Made by a program: the position numbers and the translations under genes. Source: Liolophura sinensis (taxonomy: Eukaryota > Mollusca > Polyplacophora > Chitonida > Chitonidae). From it: a stretch of 64,000 bases of DNA. Under the pieces are notes generated by a model. It was not told the DNA's origin and searched no databases. It was given only the letters and a program-made list of their open reading frames with translations. Below, piece by piece: positions 40,021-50,746 of the stretch. Within the stretch, counting starts at the first letter, position 1. The number at the start of each line of letters is the position of its first letter. The stretch spans positions 10,487,501 to 10,551,500 of the forward strand of contig NC_088303.1 of NCBI RefSeq assembly GCF_032854445.1, given 5' to 3'.

Positions 40021-41320
40021 AACTTTCTGATAACGGCCAAAACACAGTAACGGACTTAAAAGATACATTTCTTACACAAATGCTTACACAAATTTTGCGT
40101 ATGGCACATGAAATGCCATTAGCTGAACACTTGGGTGTTAACAAAACCTACTCCGGGATACTGAACCACTTCTTTTGGCCAGGATTAAAGGGAGATGTAA
40201 CCCAGTTTTGTAAATCATGTCATACATGCCAGGTAGTAGGTAAGCCTAATCAGACTATTCCTAAGGCACCATTATAGCTTGTATCAGCTTTTCAAGAGCC
40301 ATTCAGCAGAATATTGATTGATTGTGTAGGCCCTCTACCTAAGACGAAGTCTGAGAATCAGTATGTGTTAACTATTATGTGTACAGCAACCAGATTTCCC
40401 GAGACTGTTCCTTTAAGGAATTTAAACACCAAGTCTGTTGTCAAAGCTTTAACAAAGTTTTTTACTCTGTTTGGTTTACCCAAATCCATACAGTCTGATC
40501 AAGGTTCAAACTTTATGTCTGGTATTTTTCAGCAAGTTATGTACCAGTTAGGCATTAAACAATACAAGTCTTGTGCCTACCATCCAGGAAGTCAAGGTGC
40601 AATTGAAAGATTTCACCAAACATTAAAGAACATGATTAAGACTTATTGTTATGACACAGAGAAAGACTGGGACGAAGGTATTCCATTTCTTATGTTTGCT
40701 GTTCGAGAGTCAGTACAAGGATCATTGGGTTTCACTCCATTTAATTTTTTGGACATACTGTTAGGAGACCATTGTTAATTTACAAGGAACAGTTTCTCAA
40801 TGATGACACAAGTAATGTAAATCTTTTGGATTGTGTATCTGATTTTCGTGTTAAGCTTGTGAGAGCATGTGAATTGGCTAAAGCCAATCTTGAATGTACT
40901 CAGAAGAATATGAAACATGGATATGATGAGAAATCTGTTGTTCGGTCATTTCAACCTGGTCAGAAAGTTTTAGTATTGTTACCTGTACCTGGTAAATGCT
41001 TTGATGTCAGATATTTTGGTCCATATGTTGTTGACAAAAAGCTGAGTGAGCTTAACTATGTTGTTAAAACACCTGATGGGCGCAAAACAAGTCAGTTATG
41101 TCACTTTAACATGTTGAAACCCTATGTAAACAGAAATGACACTGACAACACTGCTGTACAATCTGTTAACTTTGTTGCTGCTGACATTGACCAGTGTTGT
41201 TGTAATACAGATGATATTGGCGAACATTTGGTTGACTCTAAGCTGCATTCTTTAAAGCTTCAGAATTCAGATGTCTTTAAACAACTTGATTCTAAACTGC
41301 AACATCTGGAACCCATTTAG
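40021..41320 (+). pseudogene. Gypsy integrase (upstream of RT)
   Basis: HHCC zinc-binding domain (H-L-G-V-N-K-T-Y...F-C-K-S-C-H-T-C, about 40125-40230). The catalytic core has the three acids in M-I-D-C-V-G-P-L, Q-S-D-Q-G-S-N-F and G-A-I-E-R-F-H (about 40314-40610). The C-terminal domain has R-Y-F-G-P-Y-V-V-D-K (about 41010). Breaks are a stop at about 40275 and a frameshift near 40775. It is followed directly by the start of RT, which fixes the domain order. Confidence 0.93.
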
Positions 41321-41745
41321 CAACAGCAACTTTCTGAACTTGTTTATGAGTTTTCACATTTGTTTCCGGATGTACCATCAAGAACTGATGTCATTTTTCA
41401 CGATGTTGCTGTAGGTGCAGTTTTGCTTCAGGAAGACAATGTTGGTGTTGATCATCCAATTTGTTTCTTTTCCCGTAAACTTAACAAGTTTCAGAGAAGT
41501 TATTCAACAGTTGCAAAAGAAAGTTTGTCTGTTAATTTAGCTCTGCAACACTTTGAATTTTATGTAACAGCTTCGAGACAACCTGTCATTGTAAATACTG
41601 ATCACAATCTACTTATGTTTCGACAGAAAGTTAGGGGAAAGAATCAGAGATTGTTACGGTGGAGTTTATTGTTGCAAGAATAAAATATTGAAATCAAACA
41701 TGTTAAAGGAAAGGATGTTATTGCAGAATGCTTGTCTCGTGTATA
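41321..41745 (+). pseudogene. Gypsy RT start fused to RNase H
   Basis: The first ~27 codons carry the typical RT entry region (E-F-S-H-L-F-P-D-V-P-S-R-T), ending in H-D-V near 41405. The next residues are already RNase H (A-V-G-A-V-L-L-Q-E-D, then F-S-R-K-L, N-T-D-H-N-L-L). About 1 kb of RT is therefore deleted. The tail (K-H-V-K-G-K-D-V-I-A-E) continues after a stop to about 41745. Confidence 0.9.
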
Positions 41746-41862
41746 AGTTGTATATAAAATGTTTTATTGCATGTGGTTTTATAATGTTGTATATATTATT
41801 GTTTAACATTTATTGTAAGTTAAAAAAAGATGTAAGGAAAACTTTTTTTCTTGAAGGGAGGG

Positions 41863-42676
41863 TGTTTTATGTGAACAACTGCCGTCAGCTTCTAAATTTA
41901 GCTGGCCACTGTTTACATATGCTGAGTTCAGGGCCTGCTGTCTGCCTCTGCCTTAGAATGTTCCAGAATATGCTCACTTCGGAGCCGGTTTGTTTACATC
42001 AAGTGTTCACGAAGTTTTTTATTCTAGAAAATTCCACCAGTCTATATAAGACCTATGAAAGAGAGTCAAAGGAGAAAAAAGTAGAATTATTGAGAGTTTT
42101 GGATGCTTTTCGCTGTGCATCATGAAAACAGGTCAAAGGAGAAGAAAGGAGAATTATTGAGAGTTTTGGATGCTTTCGCTGTCCGTTACTTTAGTAGGCC
42201 TTTTGTGCTGAATTTTGGTGTCTTTATAGTCTCTGGCTTTGTTGTGTCCTATCTCCACCGAGCACTTTTTCAGTCTGAACTTGTATATTTAATTTGTGCT
42301 CTTGTGTACACAGTGCTTATTAGTACACGGACCCTTTCTGTGGAATTTTATGTATATTTCGTCATACACTCAGTTATACTGTGGACTTTCACTCTTGTAA
42401 ATATTGCCTCTGTGCATTTTTAAGCATTGTGGAGTATATGCGCCCGTTTGGACTTGACACCGTAAGTACTTTAGTATTGGTATAGATACTGCTATCCTTT
42501 CTTGTTAAACTAAAGTACTTTAGTATTTGTATAAGTCTTGTTATCTGTTCTTGTTAAACCTAATAAATTGTTGAAAAATAAAATCTGCTGGTTTTTGTAA
42601 CTTTTTTGTACGGCTAAACTGTCGTGTATTTCGAACTTGCCATCTCTTTATAATACAGACAGTTTGGGTCGTAACA
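41863..42676 (+). repeat. 3' LTR of Gmr1-like element
   Basis: 814 bp, starting TGTTTTATG after the purine tract and ending CGTAACA. It contains an internal tandem repeat of a ~68-bp unit around GGAGAATTATTGAGAGTTTTGG (about 42065-42180) and a possible TATA-like TCTATATAAGACC near 42042. Confidence 0.85.
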
Positions 42677-44116
42677 ACTTTTAAATTCACAACATTTTCA
42701 TCGCCTGACAAATTGCCTAAGGTGGGGCAGGAGAAATGAAAGAAAGAAGAAAAACAAAAAAAAAAACGCGGCGCAATCTGCCTGATGTCGATTTCCCGAC
42801 GTCAATCATCTTTGCCCCTCGACTGCCCCAGGCACATCTGCGTCACACCACAGAGCTGGGAGGCGGTTAGCGTTTAAAACCTTATGTAATTAGTTCAAGT
42901 CGGAGAAAATTTCGCCAGCATCTCCTCTACCATCCACTCTATTTTATGTATGACTAAGTCCCCGAGGCAGTCGCTATTCTCACTTCAAATTTACATAAAC
43001 ATATTCTTTAAGCTTATATCTTTCATATGAGAGCATATGTTATTGGTCGAAAATCACGCCTTTTCTTTAATGCTTATAGGCTTATCTTTCATATGAGAGC
43101 ATAATTTTTGGGTCAAAATATCAATAAATAACCAGATACACAGCTGCAAAACTTTAAATGCGACCGTACACCGTTTGTCACTGAAGCAGTCGGCGGGACA
43201 TTCGCATTCCCAATAGATCGGCGAGCTTTATGATGCTGCGCTATGCCCAGTACAAAACACCCATTTCTTCTCAGACTTAGCATGTTTTTTGCAAGAAATA
43301 ACGCATAAAACACGGCCCTTGTAGCAGCAGGTTTGTACTTTCTACGTCTCAATCCATGGCCTGCCATGCACAGACTGATTCCTCTACTGATAGCTCGGCC
43401 GTTGTCAGAAAGCCAACACCTTGACCACGGCACCTGTCGATATCTGTCCATCACCCTGACCTGGTTGGCGTATAAAGAACACAAGGTGTGGGCAAAGCAA
43501 AGTTAACTTTTACAGGTCCACGTCATTTGCTGTTCTAGTTATCATTCTAAGCCATCAAATACAGGACAGCATAGCTGTATGTCAGCGTACAACCGTTTCG
43601 AGAGATCATGGACAGTGGAGCAGAAAGCATCAGGTCAAATACTATAAACGCAGTCTAGTAGCTCAAATCCGTTGGCATACTCCAGAAAGAGCATATCTTG
43701 GGCTACAATTTGGTGCAAGTTGCACATTTCAGCTCCCATAGTTCTCGAGTTACAGGTCATTGAAAATACGTAACTACGTTTCGTTTTTTTAGTATATCTC
43801 AAAAAGTTACAGAATCGGCGGCTCGAAATACACCAAAATATGTTACAAATATATAAAATTTAAAAACTTTTTGTGACGTCACAAGTTTCACCAATGGCTA
43901 GCTTCCATAATTTTGACCGGAAGTTAACACTTTTGCAAACTTTTTGTAACTACCAGCGGTCAAGCTGCATAATAAATTTCAGAAAAATCGATCCAGTGGT
44001 TTTTGAGAGAAGATTTTTAAAGGTTTCACACAAAATTCAATACGGTGGCCTAACCACGTGACCTAGAAAAAAAGCAAATCCATATCTTTGTAACTAAATA
44101 TACATGTAGCAAAAAG

Positions 44117-44117
<1 letters not shown>
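42677..44117. other. No gene seen; includes duplicated block 43300-43510
   Basis: AT-rich non-coding DNA. 43300-43510 pairs with 37400-37640. A short direct repeat, CTTATATCTTTCATATGAGAGC, recurs at about 43013 and 43080. No coding or RNA gene was found. Confidence 0.6.

Positions 44118-44182
<65 letters not shown>
44118..44182. repeat. (AT)n microsatellite
   Basis: About 65 bp of perfect AT dinucleotides. Confidence 0.98.
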
Positions 44183-44185
<3 letters not shown>

Positions 44186-44380
44186 TGATGGTTATGTTAA
44201 AGTAAAAATCAGTATAAACTAAAGCAAGTCTCATCATACATGCCTCAGAACATTGTGACTAATAGTGGCTTCACTTTTATAAAACATTTTTGAAGAAAAT
44301 TAATTGTATTTGCTCAGTTAGGTGGTTACCAAGGTGGCCTTTAAAGGCTGTATTGACATCAGTGTTAGCTCATGCATGAC

Positions 44381-44759
44381 GATACCTTTCATGTGTGTTC
44401 TAAACCATGTATTTGCAGTCAAAATAGCTGCTTAGAAGTAATCACACATCCAATGCATGTCACAAGAAANNNNNNNNNNNNNNNNNNNNNNNNNNNNNNN
44501 NNNNNNNNNNNNNNNNNNNNNNNNNNNNNNNNNNNNNNNNNNNNNNNNNNNNNNNNNNNNNNNNNNNNNNNNNNNNNNNNNNNNNNNNNNNNNNNNNNNN
44601 NNNNNNNNNNNNNNNNNNNNNNNNNNNNNNNNNNNNNNNNNNNNNNNNNNNNNNNNNNNNNNNNNNNNNGATACCTTTCTTGTGTGTTCTAAAACCATGT
44701 ATTTGCAGTCAAAATAGCTGCTTAGAAGTAATCACACATCCAATGCATGTCACAAGAAA
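44381..44759. other. 200-N assembly gap flanked by an 89-bp direct repeat
   Basis: N runs from 44470 to 44669. The block beginning GATACCTTTC at 44381 recurs almost identically at 44670 (two small differences), so the gap is bounded by a direct repeat. This suggests an unresolved tandem repeat or overlapping contig ends that were scaffolded. Confidence 0.95.
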
Positions 44760-44942
44760 AGGCAAAATGTAAACGTAGTAGTCCTTGTGGAGTTTTAAAT
44801 CCAAAATAAAAAGTTAAACGTTTAAACGTCCCTAATGATATTCAAATAAATATATCTCATATATTCTTCATTGTTAGAAATTACTCGGGGGAAGAAAACG
44901 CCAAAGGGCTTGATTTATTCTTCCGGATGTAAATATTAATTA

Positions 44943-45025
44943 AGTAGTATGGGGAAGAAGGGTTCTGGCGCACGCCCCCCTTGGGCTCTCCCCATAACAA
45001 ATAGAGGCCCCCCACCCCCCATCTG
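44943..45025 (+). repeat. Left terminal inverted repeat, Maverick B
   Basis: Pairs with the complement of about 58505-58587. The outer 27 bp differ at four positions between the two ends. The inner part shares GGTTCTGGCGCACGCC and ATAACAAATAGAGGCC with copy A. Confidence 0.9.
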
Positions 45026-45090
45026 GGGTTCTATTAGACATACCCATTGCTCAGATATGCTTCTACACCAATTGTGTATACAACAACAAC

Positions 45091-45366
45091 ATGCCAAGGG
45101 TTACAATAATTGCCGGTGGCTACCCATCGGCTTCAAGGAGCTTTGTGGTAAGAGTTGTCTGGGGGAGTACTGTGGGGTACACGTGAACCGTCTGCGCAAG
45201 GGTCTTGGGCACCCAGCCATGTATTAGCTGTGGTCGGGGTGTTAAAAACCGATTTCGGCTTTGCATGGCCTGCGGATATAGTAGGGTCCAGACGCGTGAA
45301 AGACAGCGGAGGCTCAAGGCTTTCCTTGGATGGGTTCAAACGGCTGGCGACTATCGAAATTTTACA
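45091..45366 (+). pseudogene. Small Cys-rich protein, frameshifted (Maverick B)
   Basis: Counterpart of 10416-10688, with the same Cys pairs (C-G-K-S-C, C-I-S-C-G, C-M-A-C-G). There is a base loss right after the start region (ATGCCAAGGG versus ATGCCAAAGGG) and a further shift near 45210, so no full-length product is encoded. Confidence 0.75.
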
Positions 45367-45412
45367 ATTAGACAGTTAATGTTATTAGTATAATGAGATA
45401 TCGGCGCGTACA

Positions 45413-47933
45413 ATGAGGCACCATCAAAAAGCGCAAGCACTACGGGGGGAGTTTGAGACGCTCCTAGGTGTGCGGCCCAAGTACCCACGGTCCCGCATTG
45501 CCTTGGAAGAACTGCAGGGGATCCTCGACAGGTATAAAACGGCTGTGGCTGAGTTGAAGCGGCTGCAAGACAGCAAGAGCTCCCGAAGTAACGAGGAGTT
45601 GAAGCAGACGTCCAAGAACCCCCTCAGTAAAGAGGAGTTGAAGCAACACGTCAAGAACCTTCTCTGTAACGAGGAGTTGGATGAATTGCTAGGCGGAATA
45701 CAGGGTGAAAAGAAACTAGAATTCATTAACACAGGAAGGGCCATAAGGAATCTCCTCCGGGTCCGCAGATGAACATACCCGAAGGTGTTTGGACGGACCT
45801 AGTAGCCTTCTTAGAAGAAATTCGAGCCATTATTTGCCAGAAGGTAGAAAAAGAGATCCTGGCACTTAACCTAAAGTTGCGGCTGGGTCCCAAGACAGCC
45901 ATACCAGTAGTCTTCCACAACCTACGGGGCTACGACGGGCACCAGCCATAAGTAAGATGGAGGGCCGCATCTGCATACCCAACAACACGGAAAAGCACAT
46001 CTCCTTCTCGCTGGGGCAGCTCCGCTCATCGACAAAGCGTTCAATTCTTACCGACTTCCCTTGACAATCTGGTTGAGGCCAACAAACCTGAGGCTTTCCA
46101 CATCACAGCCAGGTATGAGCCCGCCGAAGAAAAAAACGAAAGCTACTCATGTGCAAGGGTGTCTACCCCTATGAGTATATGGACTCCTGGGAGCGCTTCG
46201 ACGAGTCAGCCTCCCACCCAAAGAGGCTTTTTACAGCAAGCTCAAAGTCGGAGGCATTAGCGATGAGGACTACATCCACGCTCAACAGGTATGGAAGGCA
46301 TTTGACTGCACCAATCTGGGAGGCTACACAGACCTTTACTGCCGCACAGACGTGCTCCTGTTGGCCGATGTGTTTGAAGCCTTCCGGAAGACTTGTTTAC
46401 GGCAGTATGGATTGGACCCTGCTCACTACTTTACGAGCCCAGGTCTCTCGTGGGATGCGCTTGTTCAAGAAGACCGGGATAGAGCTGGAGCTGTTGACTG
46501 ACTACGACCAACATCTCTTCATTGAGAAGGGGTTGCGAGGAGGTATCTCCATGGTAAGTAAGCGATACGCAAAAGCCAATAATCCGCAGGTGGAGGGATA
46601 TAACCCAGAAAGTCCAAACAGCCCACATCCAATACCTAGACGCCAATAATCTATATGGCTGGGCTATGAGTCAGTTTCTTCCAACGGGCGGCTTCCAGTG
46701 GGTAGATGACGCGCGGCTCCTCGGCGAACAATTGCTACCCACCCCCCACGACAGTCCTTCCGGTTACATCCTCGAGGTCGACCTAGAGTATCCGGCGGCC
46801 TACATAAAGCACATAACGGCTACCCATTTGCCCCGGAGCGTCTGGTGGTCCAGAAGGAGTGGATGTCAGACTATCAGCACAGCCTTCTCGGCAAGAAAGC
46901 GCCTACCGAGGTCGAAAAGCTGGTCCCCAACCTCCGCAACAAGGAACGGTACGTCCCTGCATTAACCGGAACCTACAGCTGTGTCTATCTCTGGGAATGC
47001 GCCTGACAAAAGTTCAACCGGGCCCTGAGATTCGCCCAGAGGCACCTTGGATGGAACCCCTATATCAGGATGAACACCGAGCTCCGAAAAACGGCCGCGA
47101 GTAAATTCCGAGAAGGAGCTGTACAAACTAATGAACAACTCGGTCTTCGGAAAAACCATGGAGAACCTTCGGAAGCGTGTGGACGTCAAGCTGGTACGCT
47201 CTGGAGAAGACGACAAGCTCCGACACTTGATAGCCAGCCCGAGCTTCGCACGGGCAAACCTATTTGATGATGACCTCGCAGCGATTCAGATGCACAAGAC
47301 CCGTCTAGTCCTTAACCGACCTATCTACGTGGGCATGAGTATTCTAGGTCTCTCAAAGCACCTGATGTACGACTTCTACTACAACCACATGAAGGCCCAG
47401 TACGGAGACCGCTGCCAGATCCTCTACACTGACACGGATAGTTTGCTACTGGAGATTCAGACTGGGAATGTTTATAGGGATATGGCTGAGAATGCAAACC
47501 TGTACGACACCTCAGATTACCCACAAGGCCACCCCTGCACAGCGTAGTGAATATGAAGGTCTTGGGGAAAATGAAGGACGAGTGCGCGGGGCGGCAGAAG
47601 GCGTGCTTGTGCGTCAAGAACTCTTCCAGGGAGACGTCTGTCAGGCGTAAGTCTTTAACGACCGTGGCAGATGTACTCCATTCTGGAGGCAGGTGGAGCC
47701 AACATTAAGAAGGCCAAGGGCGTAAAAAAAAGGGAGTTGTGGGAAAGCGCATCCTCTTCGAGAAAAAGTTCTCCCGACACGGTATGGACGTGCTGCGATC
47801 AGAGCGCCACCATATCTATGGGCAGCACCTGAATAAGGTCTCACTGTCCCCCTTCGATAGTAAGCGCTGGATCGCCGAAGATGGTGTCCACACCTTGGCT
47901 TACGGCCATAGAGATGCGGCATCCGCAGGATGA
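45413..47933 (+). pseudogene. DNA polymerase B, Maverick B, heavily disrupted
   Basis: Counterpart of 10737-14702. The N-terminal charged region has an extra copy of the S-N-E-E-L-K-Q-type repeat. A ~1.2-kb deletion at about 45870, with AAC microhomology, removes the exonuclease DxE and both zinc motifs. Many single-base shifts follow, for example near 45950, 46030, 46210, 46460, 46620 and 47107. Polymerase motifs A (about 46634), B (M-N-N-S-V-F-G-K-T near 47131) and C (Y-T-D-T-D-S near 47424) can still be read in separate frames. A 74-bp piece of the capsid gene replaces polymerase sequence at 47595-47668. Confidence 0.93.
47595..47668 (+). other. 74-bp capsid-gene fragment inserted in PolB (Maverick B)
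   Basis: Matches 50911-50984 with a single mismatch and in the same strand orientation. It replaces about 28 bp of PolB sequence present in copy A (14388-14415 region). Short microhomologies (CAG on the left, GTGGC in the donor on the right) occur at the edges. Confidence 0.95.
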
Positions 47934-47987
47934 TGGGCTGGAATGGACATCCAGGAACTACTAGCGCCGTAGAACCCCATCCGGGGG

Positions 47988-49125
47988 AAGCTGAGTATCG
48001 GGAGGCACTATAAGCAAGTCCTCACCAACGAATCCCCGCCGCGAGCCATCCGACGTATCGTCTAGATAGTACAGCACGGGGTTCATTAGGCTTTGTGACA
48101 GAGCGCCCAAGCCGATATATCTCTAGTGACCACACAGGATCAGTCGTGCGACGGCGGCCGCCCTCCAGCTCTCCAAGCTGATAGAGATAACAGCCAACAC
48201 CCTAGGGAATCTTCCGCTCATTAAGTCCAACGGGACGACCTGGAACCGTCGAGGAAGGCTCATGGGGCACCCGTTTTGCCTTGATGGCGTCTTTCGGCTT
48301 TTTACCGATCAGTCTCGTTGTCTCGTTATTCAGAGCGGCCACAACAGAGGGCAGACGAGCCACCCATTCAGTAGACCGGTGTTCGGGAGGGAGGCGCATC
48401 TCCTGGGAGTACTGATGTCCAAAGAGCCGCTCAGCCAGAGTACGGTTGAAACGCTCCACTATGCCTTGGTCTCGGTGGATATCCACGCGGCCTCGGCGGA
48501 CTGTGACATCGTGTTTGGCCAGCAGTTGGCTCACCGCACCCATAAACTCGTGCCCAGGGTCAATTTGGAGAAGCTTCGGCCATCGAAGGGGTCCCCGCTT
48601 GTAAATGCGAGAGAGAGCATCAGCGACTTCTTTGGAATCTTTAGTAGCCAGAGGTTCCGCCTCCTTGTAGCGAGAAGCGACATCAACAACTGTCAGCGCG
48701 TACTTATACAGCTTCCGGCCTCGCCGATCATGCGGTAGAAATAGATCAGCTTGGTGGATGTCATTGGGCGTGGAAACATCGAACATAGGCCTCGGTATTT
48801 TTCGGGCACGAGGCAGGTATATCTGCCAGATAGCCTGCTTTTTCAGCCAGGACCGGACCACATCTTCGGAGACTTTAGCGGCAGTGACAACTTTCTGGAT
48901 GGCCGCGCGGCTTTTTCAGTACAAACGAGGGCTGTAGTAGATATTTGCCAGGCGAGCAGACACCTTACTAGCCATGTCATCAAGGTATTCTAGCAGCCCT
49001 CTAACAGATTTGCGACAAAAAGATGTTAAAGATCGTCGCGGCGCAGAACCACCTCACTACTAAGATCGTGCCTGCCATACGGCGAGGAGCCTCAATGGCG
49101 AGTCCGGCACAGTCAGTTCGGATTA
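47988..49125 (-). pseudogene. Maverick integrase, copy B, frameshifted
   Basis: Counterpart of 14760-15890. The central region is open from 48861 to 48202 and keeps all three catalytic acids (H-Q-A-D, I-D-P-G-H-E-F, G-I-V-E-R-F-N) and the V-D-V-A-S-R block. The N-terminal part is shifted near 49020 and 48915, and the C-terminal part near 48205. As in copy A, the coding sequence follows the upstream gene's TAA without an ATG. Confidence 0.9.
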
Positions 49126-49575
49126 CTTGGTGAGTTTTGCGATTCCGTAACTCACAAACCCCCAACCACACACATCCCCAGGATGACGAAGGTCATCTCG
49201 CGGTGTTTTTGATCTTCACTAGGCACACAGAAATCGGAGAGCTGTGGCTCTGAGCCCAGCAGCGCCTCGCGTGCATCGCGTGTAAGAGTTTTGTCCGTGA
49301 CCCTAGAATACTCGCGGATTGCAGCGTCGACATCCCGGAACAATTGGACAGCGTGGCCCTGGCGGCGGAGTTCATCGTTGATCCAGTCCAAGCGCTCAGT
49401 GCGCTTTTGGGCCCATTTTTCCTGGGCGGCTTGGAGCTGCTCTACAGCGCGCGGTCATGGCGCCTCCGCTCTTCGTCGACACCGGAACCTCCTCAGCATC
49501 GAAACATATAGCTGCTCCCGCTGAAGGCAAAAGCGTTTAGGAGGGCGCCGCCCATCAATCAGTGCGATGGAAGCC
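49123..49575 (-). pseudogene. 149-aa Maverick protein, frameshifted (copy B)
   Basis: Counterpart of 15888-16337. The middle (W-I-N-D-E-L-R-R-Q-G-H) and the C-terminal membrane helix are readable. Indels near 49155 (within CACAAACCCCC) and 49450-49510 break both ends. Confidence 0.85.
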
Positions 49576-49577
49576 AT

Positions 49578-50108
49578 TACTACTGGATTTATATTGGGAG
49601 GAAGGAGCCCTTGTTTAATTAGCAGTTCCTTCGAAAACATCAGCAGCTCAGCAGTGGTCAGCGTTATGGTTAACGGTGCCAAGTAGTTACCATAGCAGTA
49701 GTATAGCCAGCAGCTAGCACTGCTAAGCGCCTGTTTCAACAAATGGGTCGGTGGCGAGCTGTGCCATGAGCATTGGTCGATTCTGGGTGGGATTGGTAGG
49801 AGCCAGCTGGCCACCCTTACATATGATCTCAAGAACATACCTCCGAGTCCGTTACCCATCCGCGCACCGAGCTTAGCCTCGTACCGGGAGTGCAGCCTTT
49901 CAACGTCTTCGTCCGCTCATGGCGTCGATCTCAGCGGCTGTCACGCCTTTTCCCAGATGTCGCTTGGCCCGCCCACCCACCGCAAGTGCCGCCAGCCTAT
50001 CCCTGAGCTGCCGTACCTCATCTTGTTGGCTGGGGTCGGGCTGTTGGCTTCGCGGTGCTCCTCCTCTGCGCGCAGAATCTTGTCTATAAGCTGGGCGGTA
50101 TCCATGCT
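49578..50108 (-). pseudogene. 191-aa protein fused by deletion to the 79-aa protein (copy B)
   Basis: A ~0.69-kb deletion joins the 191-aa gene (after T-T-A-E) to the last ~20 codons of the 79-aa gene (M-F-S-K-E-L-L-I-K-Q-G) near 49645, deleting the basic TM protein gene entirely. Additional frameshifts lie near 49780, 49910 and 50060. Confidence 0.88.
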
Positions 50109-50130
50109 TCATACGTAGGGGCGCCTACGT

Positions 50131-50746
50131 CTAATAAATACTCTTAGATGTGGTGGGCGTATCAGTCATTAGCAGGAGCTTAGAATGCGGATTGTTCTTG
50201 AGCTTCTGTCGAACGTCTTTCTTTTCTCTCTCGGCCTCGATGATGTGCTTCTCCTCCAGGCATTCGTTGAACGAGTGCCGATCTTTGCAGTGGAATAAAG
50301 CCACCCCACCTTGTCTGCTCGCGAAAGTCCTTGAGTACGGCGTTGTATTTCTGAGTGAGGACCCAGACGCTTTGCTTTGCATGACGGCCCGAGAAAGCCA
50401 TGAATGACAGCATTTTTTGTTTCTTCTTCATCGCCTCCAACGCGTTACAATCATCGATGATGTATAGGGTGGGCTCCCCCTCGAACAATGTGTGGAAAGC
50501 TCTCAGACAGTTGTTGAGCCGCTCGCCGGGATCAAAACAATAGACCTCAGGGTCAGACAGTATCCATCGCCGCCGGTACGCCTCGTTATGCTTAAGAGTG
50601 GGGCACAGGATCACAATGTGATGAAAGAAACCGCGGAAAGGCCCCTCAAGCAGGTCCAGCACGAAGACTGTTTTGCCGCAGTTCGTCTGCCCACAGATAA
50701 TCGCGCAGTGGGCGTCATCAATAAAGCGCGCTAACGAATCTACCAT
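50131..50746 (-). pseudogene. Packaging ATPase (A32-like), Maverick B, C-terminal frameshift
   Basis: Open from the ATG at 50746 through Walker A (G-Q-T-N-C-G-K-T) and Walker B (I-I-D-D-C) to about 50305. There an extra C in a C-run shifts the frame and spoils the last ~60 codons. The break that disrupts copy A is absent here, so the two copies were inactivated separately. Confidence 0.92.

Larger units (their letters stand above)
38078..42676 (+). mobile_element. Ty3/Gypsy element with integrase before RT (Gmr1-like), defective
   Basis: A 4.6-kb element with LTR ends TGTTATG...CGTAACA. Internal order: gag (38255-39330), zinc knuckle (39390-39431), protease (DTG at 39664), integrase (about 40020-41320), the first codons of RT (41322-41405), RNase H (41406-41745), a polypurine tract (GAAGGGAGGG, 41853-41862) and the 3' LTR. 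The 5' LTR is reduced to about 95 matching bases. Most of RT is deleted. A clean 5-bp target duplication was not found (AACCT on the left, ACTTT on the right). Confidence 0.92.

Noticed and set aside
38078-42676. 5-bp target duplication for the Gmr1-like element
   Set aside because: The flanking pentamers AACCT and ACTTT do not match, and the 5' LTR is rearranged, so the boundary cannot be tested this way.
44372-44717. Open frames spanning the N gap
   Set aside because: Their length comes from the 200 unknown bases.
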